Shown here: positions 8,202-17,292 of the stretch, one piece after another
How the letters are laid out: every line of letters starts with the position of its first letter
How positions within the stretch are numbered: position 1 is the stretch's first letter
NCBI RefSeq assembly: GCF_000215995.1
Contig: NC_015680.1
Location: forward strand, 1,563,160 to 1,627,159
From: Pyrococcus yayanosii CH1
GTDB lineage: Archaea; Methanobacteriota_B; Thermococci; Thermococcales; Thermococcaceae
DNA: 64,000 nucleotides
Reading direction: 5' to 3'
Made by a program: the position numbers and the translations under genes
The notes under the pieces: generated by a model
What the model saw: only the letters and a program-made list of their open reading frames with translations
Told to the model about the DNA's origin: nothing
Databases searched by the model: none

Positions 8202-8464
8202 AGCTTGCCTTTTAGTTTCAGGTTTTTGATTGCCTTTTTAAGCTTTTCATCCTCTTGTTTTTTCTCGTAGTAGCTTGGATCAACATATTTTGGCTTCCTT
8301 TTAGCAAATTCTGAATCCTCTTCGAATATTTCCATTAAAACTCTTCCGTCCATGTCATTTGGAATTGGTAGTCCAAAGATGTGAAGGATTGTCGGAGCTA
8401 TGTCGTAAATTTTTGCGTTTTCAATTTTGTAGCCTTTTTTGATGCCTGGGCCATAGGCGAGGAA
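8132..8464. repeat. direct repeat, copy 1 (second copy 27651-27983)
   Basis: 333 bases covering the last 69 bases of the flippase gene and the last 267 bases of the converging phosphodiesterase gene. Copy 2 lies 19,519 bases to the right in the same orientation. By eye there are four differences, all in the flippase part (three silent, one Ile to Met), and none in the phosphodiesterase part. This is a recent duplication or gene conversion. Similarity stops abruptly at 8464/27983 inside the phosphodiesterase reading frame. Confidence 0.95.
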
Positions 8465-9835
8465 GATGCCCCGTCTGGTATGCGTAGAATACGTTAATGG
8501 GGTTGGCTCCGAAAATAGCCTAAATTTCCACAGATTATCAAATCCATAATTTATGTAGAATGTTTCACCTATTGGTTCAATTAATATATCTGGCATACTA
8601 TCGAAATATTTACCAGAATATATCTCCTCTTTCACCCAGACCTTTTTTATAACTGGTTTTCCTGTCTCGGGATCTTTCAGCTCTTGGAGTTTCTTTATAA
8701 TTTTTTCTCTAATTTTATAATAATCTTTTCTGGGGACTGTGCCATACTTTTCACGCCCTTTGACATTTATAAAGATAGCATTTACCGTTGGATTGTATGC
8801 TACAGTATTCTGCCAGTCTATAAAGTCAAATTTTGACCTCAATCTTTCAGCTTCGTTTGATATTTTGGCTTTCTTGACACTCAACAAATTAATTCTATCA
8901 ACAATTATACCAACTGGTGTATGATACAATTTGCCCAATACTTTATAGATAATTTCTCTTGTTTTATGCTTTCTAACGACATTCGATTTGAAGTTAAGTA
9001 ATCCGAGCTGACTAAAATACATATTGTAGTTAACCTCTTTGTACATTGGCCCATGCCCATGATCTGAGACAAGCATTAAAATGTCATTTTTGTCCAATTT
9101 ATTCAAGAATTTTTCAATAATAGAATCCACGAACTTAAAAAATTCCAAGATTGTATCTTTATACTTACTTGGCACATGTTTTGGATGGTTTTTGTCCATA
9201 TAATGCCAAAAATAGTGCATAATTTGATCTGTGTAAAATATAGTAAAGAAAAATAAATGCCACCTTGTATTTTCGAAAAGATTCAATGCAAGTTCAGCTT
9301 TCTTTTGAACGACCTCATAAACCTTTTCCAAATATTTATCCCACCCCAGAGTATGGGGGTTCCCTGGTACTAATCGTTCATAGTTCATCTCTTTCAAGAG
9401 TTTTCTTACAAAATCAGGATATACAAACTCATCAAAGCTATTTGAACCCATTATAGGACATTGAACATAAACCCCTTTGTAATCGTCTGGAGTTGGAGTG
9501 ACGGTAGGCGTATTTATAATATTTGTGTAATATCCCTCGGAATTTAAGATTTTCCATAGAGGCAAATACTCGCTCCAGTTTATTTTCACAGATTTCATCA
9601 CGAATTGTTCCCAATCAGGTTGCCTGAAGTAGTAGATTCCAAGTTTTCCAGGATTTTTTCCAGTTAACATAGAAACCCACGCAGGACACGTTACAGGAGG
9701 GATTGTAGATTCCAAGTGCCCCCAGCTTCCATTTTCCATGAGCCTCTTAAACGTTGGTAGCTCTCCTTTTTCGGCCCAAGGTTTAATTAAGTCCCAAGTT
9801 GCACCGTCTAGGCCTATTGCGACTACTCTTACCAT
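8198..9835 (-). CDS. alkaline-phosphatase-superfamily phosphodiesterase/phosphotransferase
   Basis: 545 residues starting MVRVVAIGLDGATWD, with the first metal aspartate at residue 10. STIPPVTCPAWVSMLTGK puts Thr49 at the nucleophile position, and LVSDHGHGP supplies later metal ligands. The C-terminus is lysine-rich and probably forms a helix. No signal peptide is visible. It is the last gene of a five-gene minus-strand unit (12990 down to 8198) and overlaps the upstream glycosyltransferase by seven bases. The family hydrolyses or transfers phosphate esters; a role in adding phosphate groups to the glycan is inferred from the context. Its last 89 codons are copied exactly at 27717. Confidence 0.82.
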   Translation of the reverse strand: MVRVVAIGLDGATWDLIKPWAEKGELPTFKRLMENGSWGHLESTIPPVTCPAWVSMLTGKNPGKLGIYYFRQPDWEQFVMKSVKINWSEYLPLWKILNSEGYYTNIINTPTVTPTPDDYKGVYVQCPIMGSNSFDEFVYPDFVRKLLKEMNYERLVPGNPHTLGWDKYLEKVYEVVQKKAELALNLFENTRWHLFFFTIFYTDQIMHYFWHYMDKNHPKHVPSKYKDTILEFFKFVDSIIEKFLNKLDKNDILMLVSDHGHGPMYKEVNYNMYFSQLGLLNFKSNVVRKHKTREIIYKVLGKLYHTPVGIIVDRINLLSVKKAKISNEAERLRSKFDFIDWQNTVAYNPTVNAIFINVKGREKYGTVPRKDYYKIREKIIKKLQELKDPETGKPVIKKVWVKEEIYSGKYFDSMPDILIEPIGETFYINYGFDNLWKFRLFSEPTPLTYSTHTRRGIFLAYGPGIKKGYKIENAKIYDIAPTILHIFGLPIPNDMDGRVLMEIFEEDSEFAKRKPKYVDPSYYEKKQEDEKLKKAIKNLKLKGKL

Positions 9836-10806
9836 TTTAAGACCCCCCTAATAACTTGAAACGCAGTCTTTATTTTCCTTTTTGATATGGCCCGTGGATA
9901 TTTTTTTCCGAAAAGATATAGCAATGAGAGCATAAACACCCTTAAGGCATAATCTAATATTATAATTAGTTTTAATAACCACACTTTATTCCTGTGATAT
10001 TTTCTAAAATATCTAATTTGACTTTTTATAAACTCTAAGGTCTTCCATTCAGGGTCAGCTTTTTTAAAGGAACTTCCATGATCATGAATGACCTCAGCAT
10101 TTGGAACTAGATAAATCTTATATCCCCTATCCCAAATTCTTTTACAGAGATCTACATCATTATAATAATAAGGAAACTGTGGATCAATGATATATCCATC
10201 TTTGAGAACAATCTCTGGTCTTAATATTAGACATGCTCCTGGGGGCTGATCTACCTCAATCAAGGAATTCACATCTAAATTATGACCTAGATAATATCTG
10301 CGTTTTTTGTATGAGAATAGAAATCGATCAATTATATGTCCAATAATTGTATTAATATAAAAAACCATTTTAATATCCCAGAACCGGAAATAGTACAGCT
10401 GGGGAGAACCATCTGGATTTAGCAATTTTCCAGTAGCAGCTCCGGCATTAGGCATAGTATCCATGAACTTAATAAGATTCTTAATAGTATTTTCTTTTAA
10501 GATTGTGTCTGGCCCAAGAATTAACAGGTATCGCCCACGTATTCGGTCTTGAATCCTATTTATTGCCAGGGCTCCTTCATTTTTTTCATTTCTTATGAAT
10601 ATCAACTGAGAATGGTTAGAATACTTGCGAATAACTTCACTAAAATCAGCATCTTCTGAATTATTATCTATTATAAACATTTCATATTGAACATTCCTGC
10701 ATGTATGTATAACTGAATCTATACATTTTTGCAACTTATCTGTAACGTTCCAATTAACTGTAACTATTGTTACATCCAATCTCTTATTTCTACTTTGTAT
10801 CCCCAT
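9829..10806 (-). CDS. GT2 glycosyltransferase, WbbL/rhamnosyltransferase-like
   Basis: 325 residues. The N-terminal GT-A fold shows VTIVTVNWN and the nucleotide-sugar acid motif IDNNSED. KLLNPDGSPQLYYFRF is the characteristic segment of WbbL-type rhamnosyltransferases, PPGACLILRPEIV and YYNDVDLCKRIW follow, and a hydrophobic segment lies near the C-terminus (about residues 275-300). The ATG at 10806 follows AAAGGTGA. The gene sits between the aminotransferase and the phosphodiesterase in one operon, so it may transfer the 3-acetamido-dideoxy sugar made by its neighbours, or rhamnose. DNA here is strikingly AT-rich compared with the flanks of the window. Confidence 0.82.
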   Translation of the reverse strand: MGIQSRNKRLDVTIVTVNWNVTDKLQKCIDSVIHTCRNVQYEMFIIDNNSEDADFSEVIRKYSNHSQLIFIRNEKNEGALAINRIQDRIRGRYLLILGPDTILKENTIKNLIKFMDTMPNAGAATGKLLNPDGSPQLYYFRFWDIKMVFYINTIIGHIIDRFLFSYKKRRYYLGHNLDVNSLIEVDQPPGACLILRPEIVLKDGYIIDPQFPYYYNDVDLCKRIWDRGYKIYLVPNAEVIHDHGSSFKKADPEWKTLEFIKSQIRYFRKYHRNKVWLLKLIIILDYALRVFMLSLLYLFGKKYPRAISKRKIKTAFQVIRGVLKW

Positions 10807-10812
10807 ATGTCT

Positions 10813-11910
10813 TCACCTTTTATCATAATTACAGATCAAGGAGCATGTCTTTACAATCTCCTTTTCTTTTAACCATGGATATATGGGCAAAGATAAAATC
10901 TCTAGGCTAATCCTCTCCGTAACGGGTAGCTTCATTCTAATTCCAAGATCAAGGTAAGCTTTTTGGAGATGAACTGGAACAGGATAATGTATCTGGGTTT
11001 TTATTCCATTTTTTAAGAGGTGTTGCTGGAGTTTGTCTCTGTCTTTATGTCGGATCACATAAAGATGATAAACATGCTTTGCCCACTCTTTTTCAACAGG
11101 AACAATAACTTCAGAATCTTCTAATAGCTCATTATAAATCTTAGCTATCCTTCTCCTTCTATCGTTCCATTCATCGAGATGTCTCAGTTTTACCCTGAGA
11201 ATTGTAGCTTGAATTTCGTCGAGTCTACTATTAACTCCAATGAATTCATGATAATACTTTTTAAGTGAACCATAGTTTCTCATCATCCTTAATTTCTCAG
11301 CAAGCTCATAATCATTTGTAACTATTGCACCAGCATCACCATAAGCCCCGAGATTTTTTGTTGGGTAGAAACTAAAACAAGCTACGTGCCCTATACTACC
11401 AACTTTTCTTCCTTTATATTCAGCCCCGTGAGCTTGGCTGGCATCTTCTATTACATATAACCCGTACTCCTCCGCTATTCTCATTATGGGGTCCATATCC
11501 GCGGGATGACCGTAAATATGAACCGGGATAATAGCTTTTGTTCTCTCTGTGATAGCTTTTTCAATCTGATTCACATCTATTGTATAAGTCTCGGGGTCTA
11601 TATCCACGAATACTGGCTTGGCACCGTTTCTAACTATTGCATCTACTGTGGAAATAAACGTGTGAGACACAGTAATCACTTCGTCGCCGGGGCCAATCCC
11701 GAGGGCTTTCACAGCTAAATAGAGAGCATCAGAACCAGAGTTTACACCTATAACATGCTTAACCCCTAAATACTTTGCAAATTCCTCCTCAAACTTTCTT
11801 AGTTCCTCTCCTAAAATAAACCAGCCACTTTCGAGAACCCTTTGAATTGCACTGTCTATTTCCTCTTTGATTTCATGGTATTCTCTTTTTAAATCGACAA
11901 AAGGTATCAT
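10813..11910 (-). CDS. DegT/DnrJ/EryC1-family sugar aminotransferase
   Basis: 365 residues, normal for the family. PLP-binding features are [12 protein letters not shown] (phosphate loop), [11 protein letters not shown] (the aspartate that contacts the pyridine nitrogen) and [17 protein letters not shown], where the Lys forms the Schiff base. It overlaps the upstream acyltransferase by four bases (ATGA). With the ketoisomerase and acyltransferase upstream it is best read as an FdtB/QdtB-type enzyme that transaminates dTDP-3-keto-6-deoxyhexose at C3. Which epimer (galacto or gluco) is formed cannot be told by eye. Confidence 0.9.
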   Translation of the reverse strand: MIPFVDLKREYHEIKEEIDSAIQRVLESGWFILGEELRKFEEEFAKYLGVKHVIGVNSGSDALYLAVKALGIGPGDEVITVSHTFISTVDAIVRNGAKPVFVDIDPETYTIDVNQIEKAITERTKAIIPVHIYGHPADMDPIMRIAEEYGLYVIEDASQAHGAEYKGRKVGSIGHVACFSFYPTKNLGAYGDAGAIVTNDYELAEKLRMMRNYGSLKKYYHEFIGVNSRLDEIQATILRVKLRHLDEWNDRRRRIAKIYNELLEDSEVIVPVEKEWAKHVYHLYVIRHKDRDKLQQHLLKNGIKTQIHYPVPVHLQKAYLDLGIRMKLPVTERISLEILSLPIYPWLKEKEIVKTCSLICNYDKR

Positions 11911-12566
11911 TTTATCCTCACCACTTTCTCATTCCCGTCATTGTCTTTGGTTTTTCTATATTCCTTTCCACAAACACATTTTGCATATCTCTCTTCATTA
12001 AACTCCAGATTCCTACCACATTCACAAACCCATCCTTTTATTTTTGCCGGAACACCGTAGACTAGAGCATAATCTGGAACATCTTTGGTAACAACTGCTC
12101 CAGCACCAACCATTGCCCATTTCCCAATGGTCACGCCACAAACTATCGTCGCATTTGCTCCAATGCTTGCACCTTCTTTCACATAGGTTTTGACGAACTC
12201 TGGGGGATATACCTTGCTCCTCGGCCGTAAGTCATTGGTAAAGGTGGCATTGGGCCCAATGAATACGTTATTCTCTATTCTCACGCCATCCCACAATTGG
12301 ACACCACTTTTTATAGTGACATTATCACCAACTATCACATCATTCTCTATAAATACATGGTCACAGACATTGCAATTCTTACCAATTTTTGCTCTTGGAA
12401 GAATATGAGCAAATGCCCAAATTCTTGTCCCTTCTCCAATGTTTTCACTCTCAACAAGTGCATTTGGGTGAATAAAAACTCCTTTTTCTTCTAGTTTTTT
12501 CCTTATTCTGGCTAAACGCCTGTCGTAGTCCTGATATTTTTTCTGCAACTCTCTTATCCGATTCAT
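11907..12566 (-). CDS. left-handed beta-helix sugar N-acetyltransferase (WbbJ/FdtC-like)
   Basis: 219 residues. A 28-residue charged N-terminal helix precedes [11 protein letters not shown], then the hexapeptide repeats of a left-handed parallel beta-helix (residues about 30-180) including the catalytic-type segment NDLRPRSK. At the C-terminus a C-x-C-x11-C-x-C-like cluster (VCECGR ... KCVCGK) suggests a small zinc ribbon. The start at 12566 is supported by GGAGGGG nine bases upstream. It overlaps the 3' end of the ketoisomerase gene by 116 bases in another frame. It probably acetylates the 3-amino group of the sugar made by the DegT-type enzyme. Confidence 0.85.
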   Translation of the reverse strand: MNRIRELQKKYQDYDRRLARIRKKLEEKGVFIHPNALVESENIGEGTRIWAFAHILPRAKIGKNCNVCDHVFIENDVIVGDNVTIKSGVQLWDGVRIENNVFIGPNATFTNDLRPRSKVYPPEFVKTYVKEGASIGANATIVCGVTIGKWAMVGAGAVVTKDVPDYALVYGVPAKIKGWVCECGRNLEFNEERYAKCVCGKEYRKTKDNDGNEKVVRIK

Positions 12567-12990
12567 CCCAAAATCCCCTCCTCACCATTTTTTTGAATTT
12601 CTCATAGTCTCTTATATAATCTTTCTCATCATAGGGCATTGAAGCCAACACTAAAGCCACTGAATTTGAGGAAAAGTTCATTAATTCTCTCCAAATCCCT
12701 GGGGGGATGTACAAACCATAGTGGGGTCGGTTAAGGAAAACACTTTTTCTTTTGTAGCCATCGTCTATTATTACCTCAAAACTCCCGCTCAACGCAATTA
12801 TTACCTGTTCTAGGTTAATATGAGCATGCCCTCCTCTTACAGCTCCAGTAGGAACATCGTATAAGTAGTAGACTCTCTTGATTTCAAAAGGGACATGGTT
12901 ATTTTCTTCGATGAAAGTCAAATTACCGCGGTGATCATGTACAATTGGAAAGCGGATAACTTTGCATAGATTTATTCGATGAGTCTCCAT
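12451..12990 (-). CDS. FdtA/QdtA-type dTDP-sugar 3,4-ketoisomerase (cupin)
   Basis: 179 residues from the ATG at 12990, preceded by AAGGTGGG; a GTG four codons earlier overlaps that site. The cupin core shows [15 protein letters not shown] (histidines of the active site), EVIIDDG and [11 protein letters not shown]. The family isomerises dTDP-4-keto-6-deoxyglucose to the 3-keto form; RmlA and RmlB encoded at 22.6-24.7 kb can supply the substrate. The known family is about 140 residues, so the last 35-40 residues, which overlap the acyltransferase gene, are an extension of uncertain value. First gene of the minus-strand operon. Confidence 0.85.
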   Translation of the reverse strand: METHRINLCKVIRFPIVHDHRGNLTFIEENNHVPFEIKRVYYLYDVPTGAVRGGHAHINLEQVIIALSGSFEVIIDDGYKRKSVFLNRPHYGLYIPPGIWRELMNFSSNSVALVLASMPYDEKDYIRDYEKFKKMVRRGFWDESDKRVAEKISGLRQAFSQNKEKTRRKRSFYSPKCTC

Positions 12991-13043
12991 ATAAACTCCC
13001 ACCTTATAATCCCGAGGTTTTCATAACCATATATTTCTTTAAG

Positions 13044-13056
13044 AGATTTAAAAGTC
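13044..13056 (-). promoter_or_regulatory. promoter of the fdtA-wbbJ-degT-GT2-phosphodiesterase operon
   Basis: Minus-strand GACTTTTAAATCT is a TATA-like element about 55 bases before the ATG at 12990. No other promoter-like sequence is visible before the five overlapping or nearly overlapping genes that follow. Confidence 0.4.
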
Positions 13057-13089
13057 TAACTATGCCCGCTTAGTGGTGCTTCTTCGTTT

Positions 13090-13620
13090 TTAAATTTCCC
13101 CCAAGTTGTATAACTGTTTTTCAGACCAGCACATTTCGGGATGCAACCCCTCGCACAGAGAATAGTCCCATCTGAGAAGATTTATCGTGGGACACATGAA
13201 CCAGTAGTCATGGAGAGTTAAAACTGTAGGGAAGCCATGCCTTTTTGCAATTTCAATCAATCCTGCAGAGAGTCCAATTAAGTGCTGAAAATGTATTATA
13301 TCGGGGTTAACCTCCTTAAGGAGTTTCTCAAATATCTCTTCAATCTCTAAGTTACGATATGTGTTTTCAAAGAACATTGAGCTCCACAGGCGCTTTATCT
13401 TGTCAAGGATTCCATTAGGAATAACGAGTTCATGCAGATGCATTCCTTCCCTTTTTATTTCCCTTATTCGCAGTTCCCTTTTCGCGGTTTTCTCGAATAC
13501 CGGATAAAACACATGGACTTCATGTTCCTTCGCGAGTTCTCTTGAGAGATAGTACGTGTAGATCTCTGTTCCGGCTTTTCTCATTGGATAAAGTCCATGA
13601 ACCACTTGGAGTATACGCAT
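13090..13620 (-). pseudogene. GT4 glycosyltransferase, N-terminal half only
   Basis: About 176 residues from the ATG at 13620 (MRILQVVHGLYPMRKAGTE). The donor-independent N-terminal GT-B domain is present: the GTE loop, DIIHFQHLIGLS and LTLHDYWFMCPT. The frame stops after CWSEKQLYNLGEI and the C-terminal nucleotide-sugar domain with its E-x7-E motif is absent, so the protein is about half the usual 350-400 residues. Most likely a remnant left by recombination in the glycan locus. It is divergent from the GT2 gene at 13695. Confidence 0.7.
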
Positions 13621-13694
13621 TGTCCCACCACAGACAACAAGGGAATAACTGTTAAAAAGATTAATGCTCCCTAAGATTTTGGGTGAAAGTTCCA

Positions 13695-14768
13695 ATGCGC
13701 ACAGAACACGGTTTCCCTCGCGTCTCTATTATCATTCTCAACTGGAACGGCTGGAAAGATACAATAGAGTGCTTGGAATCCCTTTACAGGATAACGTATT
13801 CCAATTATGATGTTATTGTCGTGGACAATGGTTCAAAAGATGATTCCGTTCAAAAGATAAAGGAGTATGCTGAAGGGAAAATTAAGGTTAATTCGAAGTT
13901 TTTTGATTATAATCCGAATAACAAGCCAATTAAAGTTTTTGAAGTTAGTGAGGACGATGCAAGGAGAGGAAAATTTAACCGACCACTTTATGAGAAGTTT
14001 GATGTTGATAGAAGAATGATTTTAATTAAAAACAAGGACAATTACGGCTTCACTGGTGGAAACAACATTGGAATTAAGTTTGCTTTAAGTGTTCTGAATC
14101 CAGAGTATGTGTTGCTCTTAAATAATGATACAGTAGTCGATAGGAACTTTCTAAGAAATCTATTAGAAGATATGCCTAAAAAGAAAAACAGAATTGGAAT
14201 AGTTAGTCCAAAAGTTCTGAAATATCATAACCCAAGCATAATAGATTCAACAGGACATATTTTCAATGGAATAATGATTATAGATAGAGGCAAAAACGAG
14301 ATAGATGTTGGACAATATGACAATAAAAATCTTGTCCTCGGAGCAATTGCTGCAGCTGCGCTTTATAAAAAAGATATGATACTTCAGATCGGACTTTTTG
14401 ACGAAACGTTTGAAACGAATTATGAGGATGCGGAATATTCTTGGAGGGCTAATAAATTTGGATGGCTCGGTATATATATCCCTACTTCTGTCGTATACCA
14501 TAAAAGGGGAGCCACAATAAATAAGACTACAGAAACCGTATTAAAAATTTCGAAAAATTATTGGAGAAATTCTATCATAGCAATTTTCCGATATGCCCCA
14601 GTATTTAGCAAAATAGTGATTATTCTTCCTAGGAGTTTTATACTAATAAGAGCATTTTTGATGTCCCTTCTCACAGGTAATTCGACATCTTTAGATGCTA
14701 TCCTCCAAAGCCTCTATGAGACTGTGTCTAGACTTAAATATGACTATCGCCGAGTAAAATACTTATAA
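13695..14768 (+). CDS. GT2 glycosyltransferase (shares its N-terminal half with 29408-30379)
   Basis: 357 residues from the ATG at 13695; a GTG at 13683 is possible. VSIIILNWNGWKDTIE and VVDNGSKDD mark the nucleotide-binding half, LLLNNDTVVD is the DxD-like metal motif near residue 140, and FETNYEDAEYSWRA marks the acceptor half. The C-terminus carries a hydrophobic stretch (about residues 295-325), so the protein is probably membrane-attached. Residues 10-150 are almost identical to the protein at 29408, then similarity drops sharply. Flanked by the GT4 fragment and a full GT4 gene on the other strand. Confidence 0.85.
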   Translation: MRTEHGFPRVSIIILNWNGWKDTIECLESLYRITYSNYDVIVVDNGSKDDSVQKIKEYAEGKIKVNSKFFDYNPNNKPIKVFEVSEDDARRGKFNRPLYEKFDVDRRMILIKNKDNYGFTGGNNIGIKFALSVLNPEYVLLLNNDTVVDRNFLRNLLEDMPKKKNRIGIVSPKVLKYHNPSIIDSTGHIFNGIMIIDRGKNEIDVGQYDNKNLVLGAIAAAALYKKDMILQIGLFDETFETNYEDAEYSWRANKFGWLGIYIPTSVVYHKRGATINKTTETVLKISKNYWRNSIIAIFRYAPVFSKIVIILPRSFILIRAFLMSLLTGNSTSLDAILQSLYETVSRLKYDYRRVKYL

Positions 14769-14784
14769 CTTTTGCTTCTTAACT

Positions 14785-15948
14785 CTAGGCAACATAGGAT
14801 ACCACTTTTTTTATAACCGTTTTCATTGCACTAAGGCTAAATTCCCTGATAAATCTATAATGGCATTTTTTCCCCAACTTTTTAGCAATGCTTGGATTTT
14901 CAAGAAGAAACTTGATTTCTTCAGCAATCTTTTCAATATCGCCGGGCTCAACAATTATCCCACACTTCTTTAATACATACGGTAAATCCGAGACATTTGT
15001 AGCAACAATAGGCTTCGCCATAGCCATAGCATCAAATACTTTAGCGGGCATTTGTCCAACTGTAGCAGGGGATTTTTTTTGAGGTATTACATAGACATCC
15101 GCGATGGATACAATTTCGGGGATTTTGTGAAACGGAACATTGCCTATTCCTATGAATTTTTCTCCTAGTTGCTTTCTTCCAAGTTCTCTTACATATCTCG
15201 AATAAGGATCGTTTCCAAGACCAGCAATAACCAAGACAACATCTTTTTGGTCTACTAAGGCCATAGCATTAATAAGATCTTCAACGCCCTTATAAGGCTT
15301 TGGAGTTCCAAAAAATAACACAACTTTTAAGTTATCATTAATACCTATGGAGCGCTTTGAATTCTCTGGAGTATATAACTTAGGATCGAAAATTTTTTCA
15401 TCCCGAGTGTGCCATATTATACTCCCTCCAAATTTTCTCTTTAAGAAAGAATTCGAAACTGTTATTGCATCAGGCAGATATGAAAGTTTTTCTGGGATAT
15501 ATTTTTGCCAATATGAAGATAGATGGCCCCAAAAAGCGGTTGAAATACTATAATATGTAAATCGGGTTATTAAACTTTTATTTCTTAGGGCGTTCATTAC
15601 AAATCCTCTCTCCCAGTCGTCTATGTCTAAAATATGCGGAATTTGTAACTTTTCTTTGGCTATCACAGCTGGAACAAAACTGGACAAATACAATTTGCTA
15701 CTATAAACAAGGTCTCCGTCGATTAAAGTTAATATCTTTTTAAGATATGTTGGGAAGGAATACCCAACTTTATTAACTCGAACGTATCGATATGGAATAT
15801 CTATATTTTTTAATGGTTCCCAAAGATCTTTTCCAAACAACGGCCCTACAATTTCAACGTCATAAGTTTTTTCAAGTATTTTTGCCAGTGTCCAGGCCCG
15901 TCCAAGACAGTTGTGTGAAAAGTCAGGTGTAATTATTGTTATTTTCAT
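14785..15948 (-). CDS. GT4 (GT-B fold) glycosyltransferase
   Basis: 387 residues from the ATG at 15948, after GGGTGGGATGT. The C-terminal donor domain shows VVLFFGTPKPYKGVEDLI, VLVIAGLGNDPYS and the pattern QMPAKVFDAMAMAKPIVATN that corresponds to the E-x7-E region of family 4, here with VFD at the first acid position. The N-terminal domain has ILDIDDWERGF. Acts in the cytoplasm on a membrane-bound acceptor. It converges with the GT2 gene at 13695 and diverges from the sugar-dehydrogenase gene at 16009. AT-rich. Confidence 0.85.
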   Translation of the reverse strand: MKITIITPDFSHNCLGRAWTLAKILEKTYDVEIVGPLFGKDLWEPLKNIDIPYRYVRVNKVGYSFPTYLKKILTLIDGDLVYSSKLYLSSFVPAVIAKEKLQIPHILDIDDWERGFVMNALRNKSLITRFTYYSISTAFWGHLSSYWQKYIPEKLSYLPDAITVSNSFLKRKFGGSIIWHTRDEKIFDPKLYTPENSKRSIGINDNLKVVLFFGTPKPYKGVEDLINAMALVDQKDVVLVIAGLGNDPYSRYVRELGRKQLGEKFIGIGNVPFHKIPEIVSIADVYVIPQKKSPATVGQMPAKVFDAMAMAKPIVATNVSDLPYVLKKCGIIVEPGDIEKIAEEIKFLLENPSIAKKLGKKCHYRFIREFSLSAMKTVIKKVVSYVA

Positions 15949-16008
15949 ACATCCCACCCGAAATGTCCTTAAACCTGCCTCAATAATGCATATTTGGGGG
16001 AGATAATT

Positions 16009-17292
16009 ATGAAGGTTTCGGTCGTTGGTTCTGGTTATGTGGGTCTTGTCACGGGCATGGGCTTCGTCAAGCTGGGAAACGAAGTTATCTTCGTGGACGT
16101 TGATGAGAGAAAAGTCAAAATGATAAACAACGCGGAACCCCCAATTTACGAGAAAGGCCTAGAAGAACTAATGAAAGAGTTTAGGGGCAAGTATCGGGCG
16201 ACAAAAGACTACCACGAGGCGGTCCTCAACTCCGACGTTACGTTCATTGCCGTCGGAACACCATCAAGAGAGGACGGTTCGATAGACTTGAAGTACGTCG
16301 AGTCAGCGGCGAAAGCAATCGGGGAAGCTCTCAAGGAGAAGGACTCGTACCACGTTATCGTCGTGAAGAGCACTGTACTACCGGGCACGACGGAAGAGGT
16401 TGTCAAACCCCTAATCGAAGATCACTCGGGTAAGAAAGCATTCAGGGATTTTGGCCTCGCAATGAATCCCGAATTCCTGAGGGAGGGCGTGGCACTCAGA
16501 GATTTCCTTAACCCGGACAGGGTGGTCATTGGCGTCCAGGACGAGAGGACTAAACAAGTTTTGGAAAAGCTCTACAAACCAATCAAAGCTCCAAAGCTGA
16601 TAACTGACATAAAAACTGCCGAAATGATTAAATACGCCTCCAACGCTTTTCTTGCGACAAAAATCAGCTTTGCCAACGAGATTGGAAACATCTGCAAAAA
16701 GCTTGGCATTGACTCGTGGAAGGTCTTTGAGGGAGTAGGTCTAGACCATCGAATCAGTCCGCACTTCTTCCGAACAGGAATCGGGTGGGGTGGCTCCTGT
16801 TTCCCCAAAGACGTTAAGGCGCTAATTAAAAAAGCTGAAGAAATTGGGGAGGAACCACTAATACTAAAAGCCGTTCTAGAAGTTAATGAGAGGCAACCGC
16901 TCAGGCTAATTGAGCTATTGAAAAAGCATGTTCCAGAGCTTGAAGGAAAGACCGTTGGAGTTTTGGGCTTGGCATTCAAACCAGGTACTGATGACGTGAG
17001 GGAGACGAGGGCTTATCCAATTATTAAAAAACTCCTCGAGGAGGGAGCTAGAGTTATAGCCTACGATCCTCGGGCCATGGAAAACTTCAGGAGGTTCTAC
17101 CCCGACGTTGGCGAGAAAATAACCTATGCTAACTCTTCCAGTGAAGTTCTTGATGCGACTGATGTGATCTTGATAGTTACCGAGTGGAAGGAGTTTGAAG
17201 AGTTGGATTACTCTGGAAAGATAGTAGTTGATGGGAGACGCGTGAAAGCAGCCGAAAAAACCGCAAAAATTTATGAGGGGGTGTGCTGGTGA
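16009..17292 (+). CDS. UDP-glucose/UDP-sugar 6-dehydrogenase
   Basis: 427 residues from the ATG at 16009 (MKVSVVGSGYVGLVTG), preceded by GGGGGAG; a TTG at 15994 would include that ribosome site. NAD-binding GSGYVG lies at the N-terminus, the dimerisation helix region follows and the catalytic cysteine is in GWGGSCFPKD. The C-terminal domain has GLAFKPGTDDVRET. It oxidises UDP-glucose (or UDP-GlcNAc/ManNAc) to the uronic acid with two NAD+. Immediately followed by galU, which makes UDP-glucose, so UDP-glucuronate is the most likely product. Confidence 0.92.
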   Translation: MKVSVVGSGYVGLVTGMGFVKLGNEVIFVDVDERKVKMINNAEPPIYEKGLEELMKEFRGKYRATKDYHEAVLNSDVTFIAVGTPSREDGSIDLKYVESAAKAIGEALKEKDSYHVIVVKSTVLPGTTEEVVKPLIEDHSGKKAFRDFGLAMNPEFLREGVALRDFLNPDRVVIGVQDERTKQVLEKLYKPIKAPKLITDIKTAEMIKYASNAFLATKISFANEIGNICKKLGIDSWKVFEGVGLDHRISPHFFRTGIGWGGSCFPKDVKALIKKAEEIGEEPLILKAVLEVNERQPLRLIELLKKHVPELEGKTVGVLGLAFKPGTDDVRETRAYPIIKKLLEEGARVIAYDPRAMENFRRFYPDVGEKITYANSSSEVLDATDVILIVTEWKEFEELDYSGKIVVDGRRVKAAEKTAKIYEGVCW

